A stretch of 64,000 bases of DNA from NCBI GenBank assembly GCA_023101725.1, contig JALJCO010001138.1:1-64000 (forward strand). Reading direction: 5' to 3'. Below are positions 34,256 through 44,386 of the stretch, piece by piece. Source of the stretch: Atherinomorus stipes (lineage: Eukaryota; Chordata; Actinopteri; Atheriniformes; Atherinidae). Each line of letters opens with the position of its first letter. Position 1 is the first letter of the stretch. The notes beneath the pieces are model-generated. The model ran no database searches. It was not told the DNA's origin and saw only the letters and a list, made by a program, of their open reading frames with translations. Made by a program: the position numbers and the translations under genes.

Positions 34256-34280
34256 GTATTTTTCATTTCATTTTCATTTC

Positions 34281-34643
34281 AAAATAGAAAAGCACTTGAA
34301 ATTTGAATAGAATCTACAGAGATTTTATTTTGCTGTACATCTTATGTCAAGTCAGGCAAATGAAGGAAGGATTTTACTGAGGCTCTGACTTCTTGTGTGA
34401 CCATCAATATCAACTGTGATATCATTATTGCAATTTTTTTTTTTTTTTAAATATTGTGTTATATTGTTTGGTGATATTGCCTAGTATGCCTACCATCAAC
34501 CAACCTCTAAAGTTTAGAGGATCTGTACATATTTTAGAACAGATGCTTTGAAATAGTCGTTTATAAAAAAATATGGCCTATCGGGCGTTATAAAAAAATA
34601 TATAATTATTTTATTTTTCCACATCGTCCAGCTCTAGTATGCC
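34281..34643. other. Flank of the LINE; 10-bp direct repeat
   Basis: No gene. The sequence ATATTGTGTTATATTGTTTG ending at 34480 resembles the edge of an older element. The 10-mer CTAGTATGCC occurs at 34481-34490 and again at 34634-34643, enclosing a segment that ends CCACATCGTCCAGCT, which resembles a hAT-type terminus. Confidence 0.4.
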
Positions 34644-35510
34644 GTTATTCACAAATGTTGACTCTTCACAACTGTTGGATGTGCACAGATACCATAAAAA
34701 AAGGGGACGAACCTTCTGCTACATCACCCATTGGTGTCTAGAGCAACAAGTGAAACCAGTTAGGAGTTCCCATCATCACCATCTTTGCCCCGTAGCGTAT
34801 GTCATCACTCCCAGTCAGAAAATACAAAAGTAGGCAAAGAGGAGCCTCTGGGCAAATGATTGACAGCCAACGTAGTCTGTGCTAAATGCTAACCAAGCTA
34901 ACTCTAAACAGGAGCTAACAAAGACTAGCCCCCTAATCAGTGGATTAATCTCGAAACTTCTTTTATAAATTAATCTATTTTCAAAAGCCTCAAGAACGGG
35001 GTAATTCTAAATGCATGTATTCGTAGCTTGTTTTATAATAGATGACTCCTGTCAATGTTGTCAAAAGGGGTAGCTTGTCCAAGTGGATTTGCCGCAGAAT
35101 GATGACGTCATCAGCAGCCGCAGGCCCCCGAGCCGATCTGGAAAGCTGGGCACATCTGGTACCTACACCGGCACCCATCAAAAGGACACTCCTAATTATG
35201 TGTAATTTCAAGATTAAATAACATCTAAACAGATGATTTATTAAAAGAAAAAAATCACCCCCCTCACAGTGGACATAAAGGTAAACTTGACCTATTAAGC
35301 CTTTTTTTTTTTTTTAAACCAGGCTGTAAATTTTTTTATTTCTTTTGTAAAGTTGGCCTTCTTAACATGGGAGTCAATGGGGATTTGCTCTATTTTGCAG
35401 CCAGCTCCTAGTGGATGAAGAGTGAACTACAAATATTTAACACTTTCCCGGACTTCTGCATAGGCCTCACAGTTGGTCACCAGAGGTTACCGCTTGGATG
35501 TGCATGTTGT
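34644..35510. repeat. Common teleost repeat (AACCAGGCTGTAAA-type)
   Basis: The block AAACCAGGCTGTAAATTTTT, then GTAAAGTTGGCC, AACATGGGAGTCAATGGGGA, CAGCCAGCTCCTAGTGGATG and GGTTACCGCTTGG matches in order a repeat I have often seen in fish genomes; the core is about 35310-35500. Left boundary is uncertain. No coding content is seen. Confidence 0.5.
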
Positions 35511-38500
35511 AACAGTTTGGTAACCCTATGTGAGTTTCCCTCTGGTAGCTTCATTAGATGAGACACTTGGTGGATTGTTTCTTGCCAAAGTATAAATGAT
35601 GTGTCCTCTGTAAAGAACCTTTGAGGAGAGATGGGGAGGGAAGGAAGGGGCAGGAGGTGGAGGAGTCAGCTGCTACAGAAAAAAAGATGAGAAATGGAGG
35701 AAGTGCTGTGTGGAATTAGAAAGAGTGAGGACAGTAAAAGGGATAAAAGGACGGTTGGAGATCTAAAAGGGTTGACTAACTGAGGGTCTTGAGTAAACTG
35801 AGCTTTGATTGGTTAATTTTCTGACTGGTTTCAGCCAGTATCTTTACTGTAGTTCTCATTAGTTAAATTAGCTTTGAGGTTTGCAACATCTGTATAGATG
35901 GATAGCAGTTGTTTCGTGTAAGCTCTGTGGCTGTGCGCATGTTGTATTTGTGTGTGTTTACACGCACAAATGCACACTTGAAATATCATGCAGCTTGCGC
36001 TCCCCCTGCCCATCTGTTCTTTGCCTGTTCCACTTGCATCTCAGCTTGGCTTGTTTTTGGTTCCATGTCCCCCTGCAGGCAGTCATTTAAAGACAAGCCT
36101 CCATGTGTCTCTGGCTCACCTCTGTTGGATCCGCTCAGGGTGGCCGAGCTCTGTAAGTGAATTGACCTATGAGCTGCTGCCCCCCCACCCCTTTTTTTTT
36201 CTTGTGTGGGCGGATTTCCCAGAATGCTATGTTTAGAGGCAGTCTTCACTGGCCGCCTTATTATGTTGGAGGAGTGGACTCTAGGGAGGTAGACAGGTTT
36301 TGGGGAACAACATCCCTTCTGGCCGTGCTTCATAGACTTTCCTTGGCAGATAAATTTGTGTATATCCATAGTGTTTGCTTCTCTCTGTTTTTACTCAGTT
36401 TCATTGTTCCATTACCATGGATGTGTTGTGCTGGATGCAAATGTGGAGCTTTAATTGAGGCTGGCCCCTCTAAGGTACGATTCACCCAATTTTAACTGGA
36501 TTGCTCAGCAACCCTCAGGTTTGTGCTCAGTGTTAATTATCTGAAGTTCAACAAACAATTAAGCACATGGCTGGTGTTGCATGTGTAGGAGGGCAAAAGG
36601 TGAGGACAAGGCTTAAGAATAAACTGGAAAACCTGCTGTGTATTTGTATGATACACATTCAAAAGTATGCATAGGTCACTGCTCACAGTATGGTTTAAAA
36701 ATAATCCTAATCCTGGATGTGAAACAAGACATTTATGACTGCACGAGTTGGTTTTTAAGATGACATTAACTATAGCTCAAGATTAGGCTAATCAAGTTTG
36801 TTTCTTTTTAAAGACCCTGAAGCACTTCTTTCTTTTAATGGAAGTTATTTGTTTGTCTCTTGAAAAAAAAAAAAAAAAATAAAATAAAAAATGACAATAC
36901 TGTGTAAGTTGTAGTGCATTTCTTCTGGACATAAGTCCAACCTGTGTCTGAAAAGTTTGAAATGTCAAATGAATAAAACCTGTTGAATAGTGCAGGCAGA
37001 AAGACAGAACAAAGTTTTTACGGCAATAGGAATTTCTACTGACAGTCATGTTTGTTTGGATAAAAATGTGTAGTCTTTGTTCAGCTCTTTTCTGAATGTT
37101 GCAGCCCTCCAGACTGTAACTGCCTCTGAGCTTTCCAGAGCCTCCAAACTGACAGAACCTCTTTAATTTGTCATACAACATGTTCTGCACCAAGAAATTA
37201 AAAACTTTACATAAAACAATAAAGGCATTGTGAGCAACCATGAATGAGGTATTCTTGCTGGCAGTCTTTTATGCCATATGTAACTCTAGTTGGCTGTGGG
37301 ATTCTTGTCTTTGTTGCAAACTGTTGATGAAATAAGTTTATTAGTTTTATTCAGAGTATTTCAAAGTGCCCAAAACTTTTTCAAGCCCATGGCACCTCAG
37401 CAGACATGCTTACTTATTCTCAGGAAGAGATAACGTAACATATAGATAATATGAAGAGAAAAAAAACTTTAATAATAAACTTTACTTTTAGAATGCACGT
37501 GTAATTGCTGGTTAGAATTAAAAATGTAACCACAGACAGGATAACATGATTTGTCCATGCTGTAGCTAATAAAGTGGCTTATGCAGATGCAAATAATCAA
37601 AAGTAGCACCTGCAGATTTGGGTTTTTTGTTTATTTAGTTTTGTTTTGTGTCCAGAAGTAGTAACTAACAGCAAACTGACAGCATATTCACTATTACAGT
37701 ACACATTTCTGAAATTACACTAAGTCAGAGGACCCGCTCTTCATGACACTCAAAAAAAATCTCAGTAGAAGTGCTCGTGATTACTGAACAAAGCTTTTCT
37801 TGTCAAATAAATCAATGGTCCTTGTATAAACTCACAGCCAACTGCATTTGGAGACCCGTGGCTTCTAATGATGACTTAGCTTCAATGATCAGATGTACAG
37901 ATCTAAAAAGAACTGATATGTGTGTACACTAAGGATTCACATTTAACTGAACAAAAATCTCATTCTGTTATAGTTTCTCTATTTTTAAATTCTGTATTTA
38001 ATTCTGTGCTGTGTATAAATAAAATGTATGTCTGCAGTTTGAGACATAATTTACTTAAGATATAAACTTGGGGCCTAAAATTTTCTGGCACTGTGCCGGG
38101 TTTCCGGCGTGTGGCAATTTTGCGGCAAGGGGGAAAAAAAACGTCACAATAATAACTTGATATAGTAGGGTGGTAAAAAGTTGCCTATAATCACACATTA
38201 TAAATACTCTTGTTAATCTACAGATGGTATGAGATCAACACAGTTTTGGCGCTCATCAGAGCGCATTTCTACCCAATGGTAAGTCAAGCAGAGTGGTTAG
38301 ATCATGGTCTAGATCCAGCTGCAGCTGAGATCTAGCAGAGGCGGCAGTGAATGGCTGCTTGCAAACGTCAGTTATGTTACACCATATCATGGAGGCTAAG
38401 TTTATGAAGCTGTTCTAACCGATAAAGGACTTGAAAATAACTGGCGCTGGGCAGGGATTGAGAAACTAGAGACAGCAGCCTTGGAGTAGTTTGTACAAGA

Positions 38501-39035
38501 AACCGAGGGACCGCATATAAGTATATAACTCGCTTTTCCAGAGACTTCACAGGCTTGACTTGGACTTGGATTGTTTCAAACTCATGAACAGTATTTTTAT
38601 TTTGTTTGTTTTTTTTTTAAAAGAAAACTTATCTATTTTTTCATCATCTCTGATCCCACATCTGCTGTCCGTGTTGACAGTTGTCATCAACCAAGACATC
38701 ACACAGACACACACCCCCCGCACACACAAACAACAGCAGCAACGTGAGCACGTCTGGTAACTTTGGACATTAAAAACTGAATAAAAGGGTCAAACATGAG
38801 AGCAGCAAGCTGCATCGTCTGTGGTATCAAATTCGAGACACTGGATCCACAACATCCACTTAAAACACACCTGAACAGGTTAGTCACTGTAATGTGAAAG
38901 CTTAAAGGGACTAGAGGCAGGAATTGTGAAAGAATAAACAAGCATGTCCAGTTTTCCGAATTCTAATGGGTGCTGAAGATGCAACACCAAACGAACGAGC
39001 TGCACCCACGTCGTCTGTCCGTTTTAAGCCTGGAA

Positions 39036-39058
39036 GGGGGGGGGGGGGGGGGGGGGGG
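39036..39058 (+). repeat. Poly(G) run of 23
   Basis: An uninterrupted G tract, the longest of several in this window. Such tracts are unstable and often mis-called in assemblies, so its true length is uncertain. Confidence 0.9.
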
Positions 39059-40180
39059 ACAACATTATAGCTTCAGTTTGTGCACGCTCCCGTGACGGCT
39101 TGGCTCGTGGCTGCAGTTCCCCGCAGCACCAATCGCGGCAGTTGCGAGTCTCATTGCTTAATCTTGCCTCAAGTCCCTTTGATGTTAGCATGTTAGCAAC
39201 AAGCTTAGCTCCATTGCGGTATAAAGGTGAGCTTGTTGATATCGTTAGTTCGTATTTAAGTCGTGTAACTCCATTAGATGACTACGGAATTTGTTCTGGA
39301 GAAGAATGAGACATTTGCTGGACAGTTTCTATAAACTGTGACTGCCGTGATGACGTTAAACTGGGACAAAACTGGGTCCACTGATAATGCAGTTTTACGG
39401 GGTCCGTTTGTTAGAAAGATCAGCTTTTGCTCGTTTAGTCATGCAAAGAATAGTTATAAAAACTGCTAGTAGTGGGTCTAAATTACTTAAAATATTGAGA
39501 CTTTTTCAGTTTGAAAAAAATATAGTGATATCTGCTGCACTGAGCTTGCACAGTTATTTAAAACCTAAAAAAGATGTTCCTCATGCACTAGTGGAGGGAT
39601 AACCAGCTGTGGACATCTGCCCTGCAGGTTTTGACATGTTTACCTGCTATAACTGAGTCAAACTATCAGCGGGTTATTAAGAGGCTTGTGCAGAACTGAC
39701 ATCAAACTGTCATGTGGATCAGGTGTGTTGCAGCAGGAAAACATCTAAAACCTGCAGGTGGTTATCCTGCACTAAGGTTCAGCTTAGCCTCCTCTCCACA
39801 TTCAGAAAAAATGCTAGTTTAGAGTATTTCTCTGTAGGGCCAGGCGGATTTTTACACACATTTTAAAACTTTTGGATAAGTTAAGAGCGTATCTATAGTC
39901 TGAATGAATTTCCATGTTCATCTACATGTTTTCTTAATATGGTGAAGCAAAAAAAAATGGTCCTCGAGACAAAGTATTAGTCAGTTGAACTAAAGATCAG
40001 TGCTGTTACAAAATTCTGGTAGATAAAGGGTGAGTATGGATTTTAAATTCCTTGGATATTATAATGCAGTCTTCTAAGCAGAGCAGACTTTGTCATGACA
40101 TGACAGATTACTGGTTACAGCTGAAAGTGACTTGTAACGTGGACTTGAGCCATAATACTGGAGATATGACTTGGACTTGC

Positions 40181-40207
40181 AAAAAAAAAAAAAAAAAAAA
40201 AAAAAAA
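40181..40207 (+). repeat. Poly(A) run of 27
   Basis: An uninterrupted A tract preceded by GACTTGGACTTGC, a phrase related to GACTTGGACTTGG at 38558, hinting at a repeated unit. Confidence 0.95.
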
Positions 40208-41394
40208 GATATTTATGCCTGCAGAAACTGATATACGCATCTACTGTAGCAGCAAGAAAGTGCTGTTATGTCAAGATTTAGACCCTGATCACACAGAAAA
40301 TAGCTTCTATTTTTAGCCAAATTCTCCAATGTAAATGCGAATAAACTCTCTTTAAACAACCCCACTCGTCCGAAAAAAGTTCAGGCTCAGGATTTTTATT
40401 TAAATCTTATGTTTCTCATATACAGTAGTATGATGTCCAGCATTAAAAAAAAATCTCATCCCAACTATCTCACCAATCAAGCCACCTTATCTACAAACCT
40501 CCATTTATTTGAGTTATTTTATGCAAACTCATTTTGCCTCAATGTCTAACCTAAATAGTAGCATTAACATTGTTTATCCGGCATCAAGGTCATTAGAGGG
40601 CACCTCATTTAAACATAGGAGCTCAAGCAGATCAAATAGGTTGAGGTGATCTAGTACTTACACCAATTAAGCTGAAAACCAACCAGTTATAGTTATCAGC
40701 TGACGGATCAATGCGACTGTAATTGTGATGCATGGGTCCTTGTTTCTTCATACAGGCATTGCTCTTGGTCAGGGTAATTAACAGTGACAGAGGTTAGATA
40801 CCCATCCTGTTGAAATCATGATTCTTCACAGCCTTAACAGACCTTCTCCTGTGCAGAAGTGATCAAGTGACACACCACCATGGCTTCTAATAACAGTGCT
40901 AAACTTAAACTGGAACTACATCATGATAAATATAGAAATAAATATGTATTACAGTCATTATACAGCACATCCAGATATCCATTTTTCTTCCCACAGGGAG
41001 AGGGACTTTTTTGTTGATCTTGTCTTGACTATGCTGCTGTGTGTAAAACATCTTTATCCCTTGAGGAGACAGACAGATGTCTGTTTCAAATTGCCATTCA
41101 TTTAGTTTTGGCCACTGTACAGCACTACATGTCAAAAATCTTTTTTTGGGGGGGGGGGCGGGGGTTAGTGTGTTGTAAACCATATTGGTGAGTGTCATGT
41201 ATTAGTGTTGTACTGTGTATAGAAACATACAGTACTGTGCTTGCAGGCATTTTTTCTGCCTCCAAACACCTCTTTCAAAAGCATGCCATGATGCCACGAC
41301 CTGAGGAACATATCAACATACCTACTCTAGAAATGCAGTGGTCAAACAAAAATATCAGTGATTACTCATGCACTTTTACATAAAGATGGTTTTA

Positions 41395-42149
41395 CAGTCG
41401 GTAATGAAAGTATTCAGACCCCTTTCAACTTTTCACACTTTGTTTCATTGCAGCCATTTGCCAAAATAAAAAAAGTTCATTTTATTTCTCACTATTCCAC
41501 ACTCAGCACCCCATCTTGACAGAAAAAAAAATAAATGTAGAAATTTTTGCAAATTTATTAAAAAAGAAAAACTGAAATATCACATAGTCATAAGTATTCA
41601 GACCCTTTGCTCAGTACTGAGTAGAAGCAACCTTTTGAGCTCGTACAGCCATGAGTCTTCTTGGGAATGATGCAACATGTGTGTCACACCTGGATTTAGG
41701 GATCTTCTGCCATTCTTCCTTGCAGATCCTCTCCAGTTCTGTCAGGTTGGATGGTGAACATTGGTGGACAGTTATTTTCAGGTCTCTCCAGAGATGCTCA
41801 ATTGGGTTTAAGTCGGGGCTCTTGCTGGGCCAGTCAAGAATGGTCACGGAGTTGTTCCGAAGCCACTCCTTTGTTATTTTAGCTGTGTGCTGAGGGTCAT
41901 TGTCTTGTTGGAAGGTGAACCTTTGGCCCAGTCTGAGGTCCTGAGCACTCTGGAAGAGGTTTTCTTTCAGGATCTCTCTGTACTTGGCCTCATTCATCTT
42001 TCCTTCAATTGCAACCAGTCGTCCTGTGCCTGCAGCTGAAAAACACCCCCATAGCATGATGCTGCCACCACCATGTTTCACTGTCGGGATCATATTGGGC
42101 AGGTAATGAGCAGTGCCTTGTTTTCTCCACACATACCACTTAGAATTAA
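41395..42149 (-). mobile_element. Tc1/mariner element, 3' part
   Basis: The element begins after a TA dinucleotide with CAGTCGGTAATGAAAGTATT and TCAGACCCCTTTC, a typical Tc1-like terminus. It is read on the minus strand and holds the C-terminal half of the transposase. At 42146-42149 it is broken by a TTAA insertion, and its continuation resumes at 44259. Confidence 0.9.
41611..42132 (-). pseudogene. Tc1-like transposase, C-terminal catalytic part
   Basis: The 173-residue frame carries the DDE catalytic core of a Tc1-family transposase, which cuts and pastes the element at TA sites. Visible: MLWGCFSAAGTGRLVAIEGK, then the second catalytic Asp in QQDNDPQHTA and the third acidic residue in SPDLNPIEHLWRDLK; from the first Asp of DND there are 34 residues to the Glu, the DD34E spacing of Tc1. 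The N-terminal paired-type DNA-binding domain and the first catalytic Asp are not in this part. The coding sequence is interrupted by the 2.1-kb insertion at TTAA and resumes at 44259 on the same strand, but ends early there, so the gene is dead. Confidence 0.92.
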
Positions 42150-42596
42150 AGTGGAACTGGCATTATATACCCAGCGACTTTTGGTCCCTTTATAGTCACA
42201 CTCTATGTACCTTAATACTGTATTAAAGGATCCTTTGTCGTAACTCAGCCTCGTAATAGAATAGCAGGTGCCACTAAGTAGCACTACTCTTAGCAGCTGG
42301 GTACAATGACCGAGGTTCGGTAGGCGGGGCCAGAAGGCACGCTTGTTGCCATGTGCTTCTGTTGACAATGAGTCTCTATGGTCCTCATCTGACGACACAC
42401 AGACAGAAACGCCTTAGCGCTACATTTCCCCCAAATTCTTGTATTATTTATCCAATGTAATCAGGTAAAGGCTTTTTGGTTTTATATGGTAATTATATGG
42501 TTTTAACATACAGTTTCTAATTCAGGCCTGTAAAAAATATGATCATCCATCCTCTACATCTCTGCTTCACCACGACAACAATGGCTCAGTTACCGG

Positions 42597-42944
42597 CTAC
42601 TGTAACAGCGTTTCAATTCTATCCAGAATCTGATCCGGATAGCGGATTTCATTTTTGATGAGGTTCCAGAAATCTTCATCCGAAATCAGAGACATGAAGT
42701 CAGGTGCACAAGCATCTGTGAGATGCTCGTGTCCGCGATATCCCACAGACTCATCAGTGTCTTTGATCCATTCATGGATAACTTCCTCAACTCTCAAACA
42801 CTCCCAGTCATCATCAATTACTCCCCTATTTTGATTTCCCGCTTCTGCCCACACGTCTCCTTTTCTTTCTTCCATCACAGCGGCGGAGAAAACTTTCACC
42901 ATCATCAGGGTGCTGTCTGACAGTTTCTGCAGCGTGCGCTGCAA
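42597..42944 (-). CDS. 115-codon ORF inside the TTAA element, function unknown
   Basis: The frame runs from an ATG to a stop and is rich in acidic residues, with stretches such as VIDDDWECLRVEEVIHEWIK and SLISDEDFWNLIKNEIRYPD. I do not recognise a family. The amino-acid composition (few low-complexity runs, balanced charge) looks more protein-like than most chance frames in this window. It could be a remnant exon of the transposon's own gene, a captured host exon, or chance. No ribosome-start context or splice sites stand out. Confidence 0.3.
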   Translation of the reverse strand: MQRTLQKLSDSTLMMVKVFSAAVMEERKGDVWAEAGNQNRGVIDDDWECLRVEEVIHEWIKDTDESVGYRGHEHLTDACAPDFMSLISDEDFWNLIKNEIRYPDQILDRIETLLQ

Positions 42945-43271
42945 CGTCAGTCACTCGTCTCTGACGAGGCCTGATTGTCCCCTTCTAATCCTGATCAGCA
43001 AAGATCAGTGCAGCACCTCGTCTGCACTGTAAAGGCCTCTGGGCGTTTCGTTTTTTTTATTCTAAAAGTCACGATCTGTCTCTCACTATTTCCAACACGC
43101 TGCTGCTTTCCCCTTTTCTCTCTCTCCCCCCAGCTCCGCACGCAGACAGCGGGTGTCGGGTTTCAAACCTTTATTTCTCTGATTTTTTTCATAGAAACAC
43201 ACTCAAAAAGTGAATAGGCTAGCTGTGTCGGTTGCGATGTAGTGAAACAGAGTAAGTAAAAGGTATAGTTT

Positions 43272-43837
43272 AGGTTGAATATGGAAATTTTTAAAGCTTA
43301 TTTTAAAAAAATATCTCAAGGTGTTTGGGGGTGTAAGAATGAAGTACAACATTAGAAAAATTTTGCTAAAAATAATTATAAAATAATTTTGCGGGTTCGA
43401 TAATGGATTTTTTTCGTCTATAAGCAATCACGCCGCATTGAGGTTGCAAATGCGTGGTGGAAAATATTTCGGATAGTAGGCTGTGAGGGAAAACGGGAGA
43501 CAACGAGTGAAGAGCTGCTTAGAGCCTGGAGATGTTGTTTGTTTTGAGGAGGAGTGCCTGAGAAGGAAAATGGAGAAATTGTGAAGCTTCACTAAATGGC
43601 CAATACGACGGAGTAAAACACGAGAAGGCGCTTTCCTCCTGGTCGGTGCTAGCTTGTTTGCTAAATGGCTAACGTTGCTGTCGGTTATAAACTCCTTGCG
43701 TTCTTGTTGGACATGCTGCAGACTGTTACTCACTTGCGTTCGGAGCAAGCCTGGCATCCAGCGGCTGGAGTTGTTTTTTGCCGTTGCAACTACAACTAGC
43801 ACACGGATGTCGCTGTTTGTCCGTTTCCATTTCAACT
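43272..43837. mobile_element. Nested TTAA MITE, copy 1 (related to 57181-57849)
   Basis: The left end AGGTTGAATATGGAAA and the right end TTTCCATTTCAACT followed by TTAA (43838-43841) are inverted. Long blocks align in direct orientation with 57181-57849: AAAATAATTATAAAATAATTTTGCGGGTTCGATAATGG-like, GTCTATAAGC, the TGCTAAATGGCTAACGTTGCTG block and GCCGTTGCAACTACAACTAG. This copy has many small deletions relative to the 57-kb copy. The left TTAA is degenerate. Frames on either strand are not conserved between the copies. Confidence 0.8.
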
Positions 43838-44258
43838 TTAAAGATAGGTCTGTTTTTAGTATGTGCTGTGAATAATATATAATATATATATATAATATAA
43901 TAATTGTTTTGGTGGTGGATTGGGGAGGGAAAAAGATTGTTGTTGTTTTTAAACACCAGTTACAGAGCAGCTCGGATGCAAACTGAACTCCATTCCGACA
44001 GTTTGTTAATGTTGTTGTAGGGAGGGGAGAGTGTAGTTAGGGAGGGAGGTGATTGGCTGGAAGTCAACAACGTATTCCCGAACTCGGCGTTTGCGAACTG
44101 CAAACAGCAATTTGTAAAGCTTTTTGCTATGTGGAGACACACAGGGAAAAAGGAAAAGCTAATGTATAATTTAATCCTTAGGGGATAGGCAGGCTGGGGA
44201 AACTAAAACATATGATAAAAAACCTAAAAATGCAAATTTCATGCCAGGGGCACTTTAA

Positions 44259-44386
44259 CTCCAAAAGTTCAATCTTGGTCTCATCAGACCAGAGAATCTT
44301 ATTTCTCACAGTCTGGGAGTCCTTCATGTGTTTTTTGGCAACTTAATGTGGGCTTTCCTCACTGAGGAGAGGCTTTTGTCAGACAT
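44259..44386 (-). pseudogene. Tc1 element, continuation upstream of the insertion
   Basis: AAAGTTCAATCTTGGTCTCA, CAGACCAGAGAATCTTATTT and CACAGTCTGGGAGTCCTTCA are the characteristic antisense sequence of the middle of a Tc1-like transposase gene, directly continuing the part left of the insertion. It breaks off at about GGAGAGGCTTTTGTC (44386); the N-terminal half and the other terminal repeat are missing. Confidence 0.85.

Larger units (their letters stand above)
31054..34280 (+). mobile_element. L2-like non-LTR retrotransposon (LINE), nearly complete ORF2
   Basis: The unit carries, in order, an apurinic-type endonuclease frame, a linker broken by frameshifts, a reverse-transcriptase frame, an A27 run, a small UUCG hairpin, an AATAAA and a tail of CATTT-like repeats (34258-34280). 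This order and the protein motifs place it in the jockey/CR1/L2 group of non-LTR elements; L2-like is my best guess. No ORF1 is visible, so the copy is either 5'-truncated or of a type whose ORF1 is lost. I saw no convincing target duplication. The 5' edge is set at the end of the preceding A run and is uncertain. Confidence 0.88.
35511..41394. other. About 5.9 kb without a supported gene
   Basis: No frame has a recognisable motif; the 149-codon minus-strand frame at 36792-37241 includes a Phe run from a poly(T) tract and is not convincing. Homopolymers include A17 at about 36864-36880, G23 at 39036-39058 and A27 at 40181-40207, and a G11 run at 41148-41158. The piece 40600-40800 is low in repeats. 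Confidence 0.55.
42150..44254. mobile_element. 2.1-kb TTAA element inserted into Tc1
   Basis: The Tc1 sequence reads ...GAATTAA at 42143-42149 and resumes TTAACTCCAAAAG at 44255, so TTAA (42146-42149 and 44255-44258) is the target duplication. The ends are inverted: left AGTGGAACTGGCATT, right in reverse complement AGTGCCCCTGGCATG. It has no recognisable transposase, but includes a 115-codon minus-strand frame (42597-42944) and a nested element homologous to the one at 57181-57849. Clear in its boundaries because the interrupted host is known. Confidence 0.85.

Noticed and set aside
36792..37241. 149-codon minus-strand frame
   Set aside because: Contains a run of Phe from a poly(T) tract and no domain signature; composition fits AT-rich chance.
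42090..42398. 102-codon minus-strand frame crossing the Tc1/TTAA junction
   Set aside because: It joins unrelated sequence on both sides of an insertion boundary.
43428..43956. Minus-strand 135- and 76-codon frames
   Set aside because: They cover the nested TTAA MITE; the related copy at 57 kb does not keep these frames.
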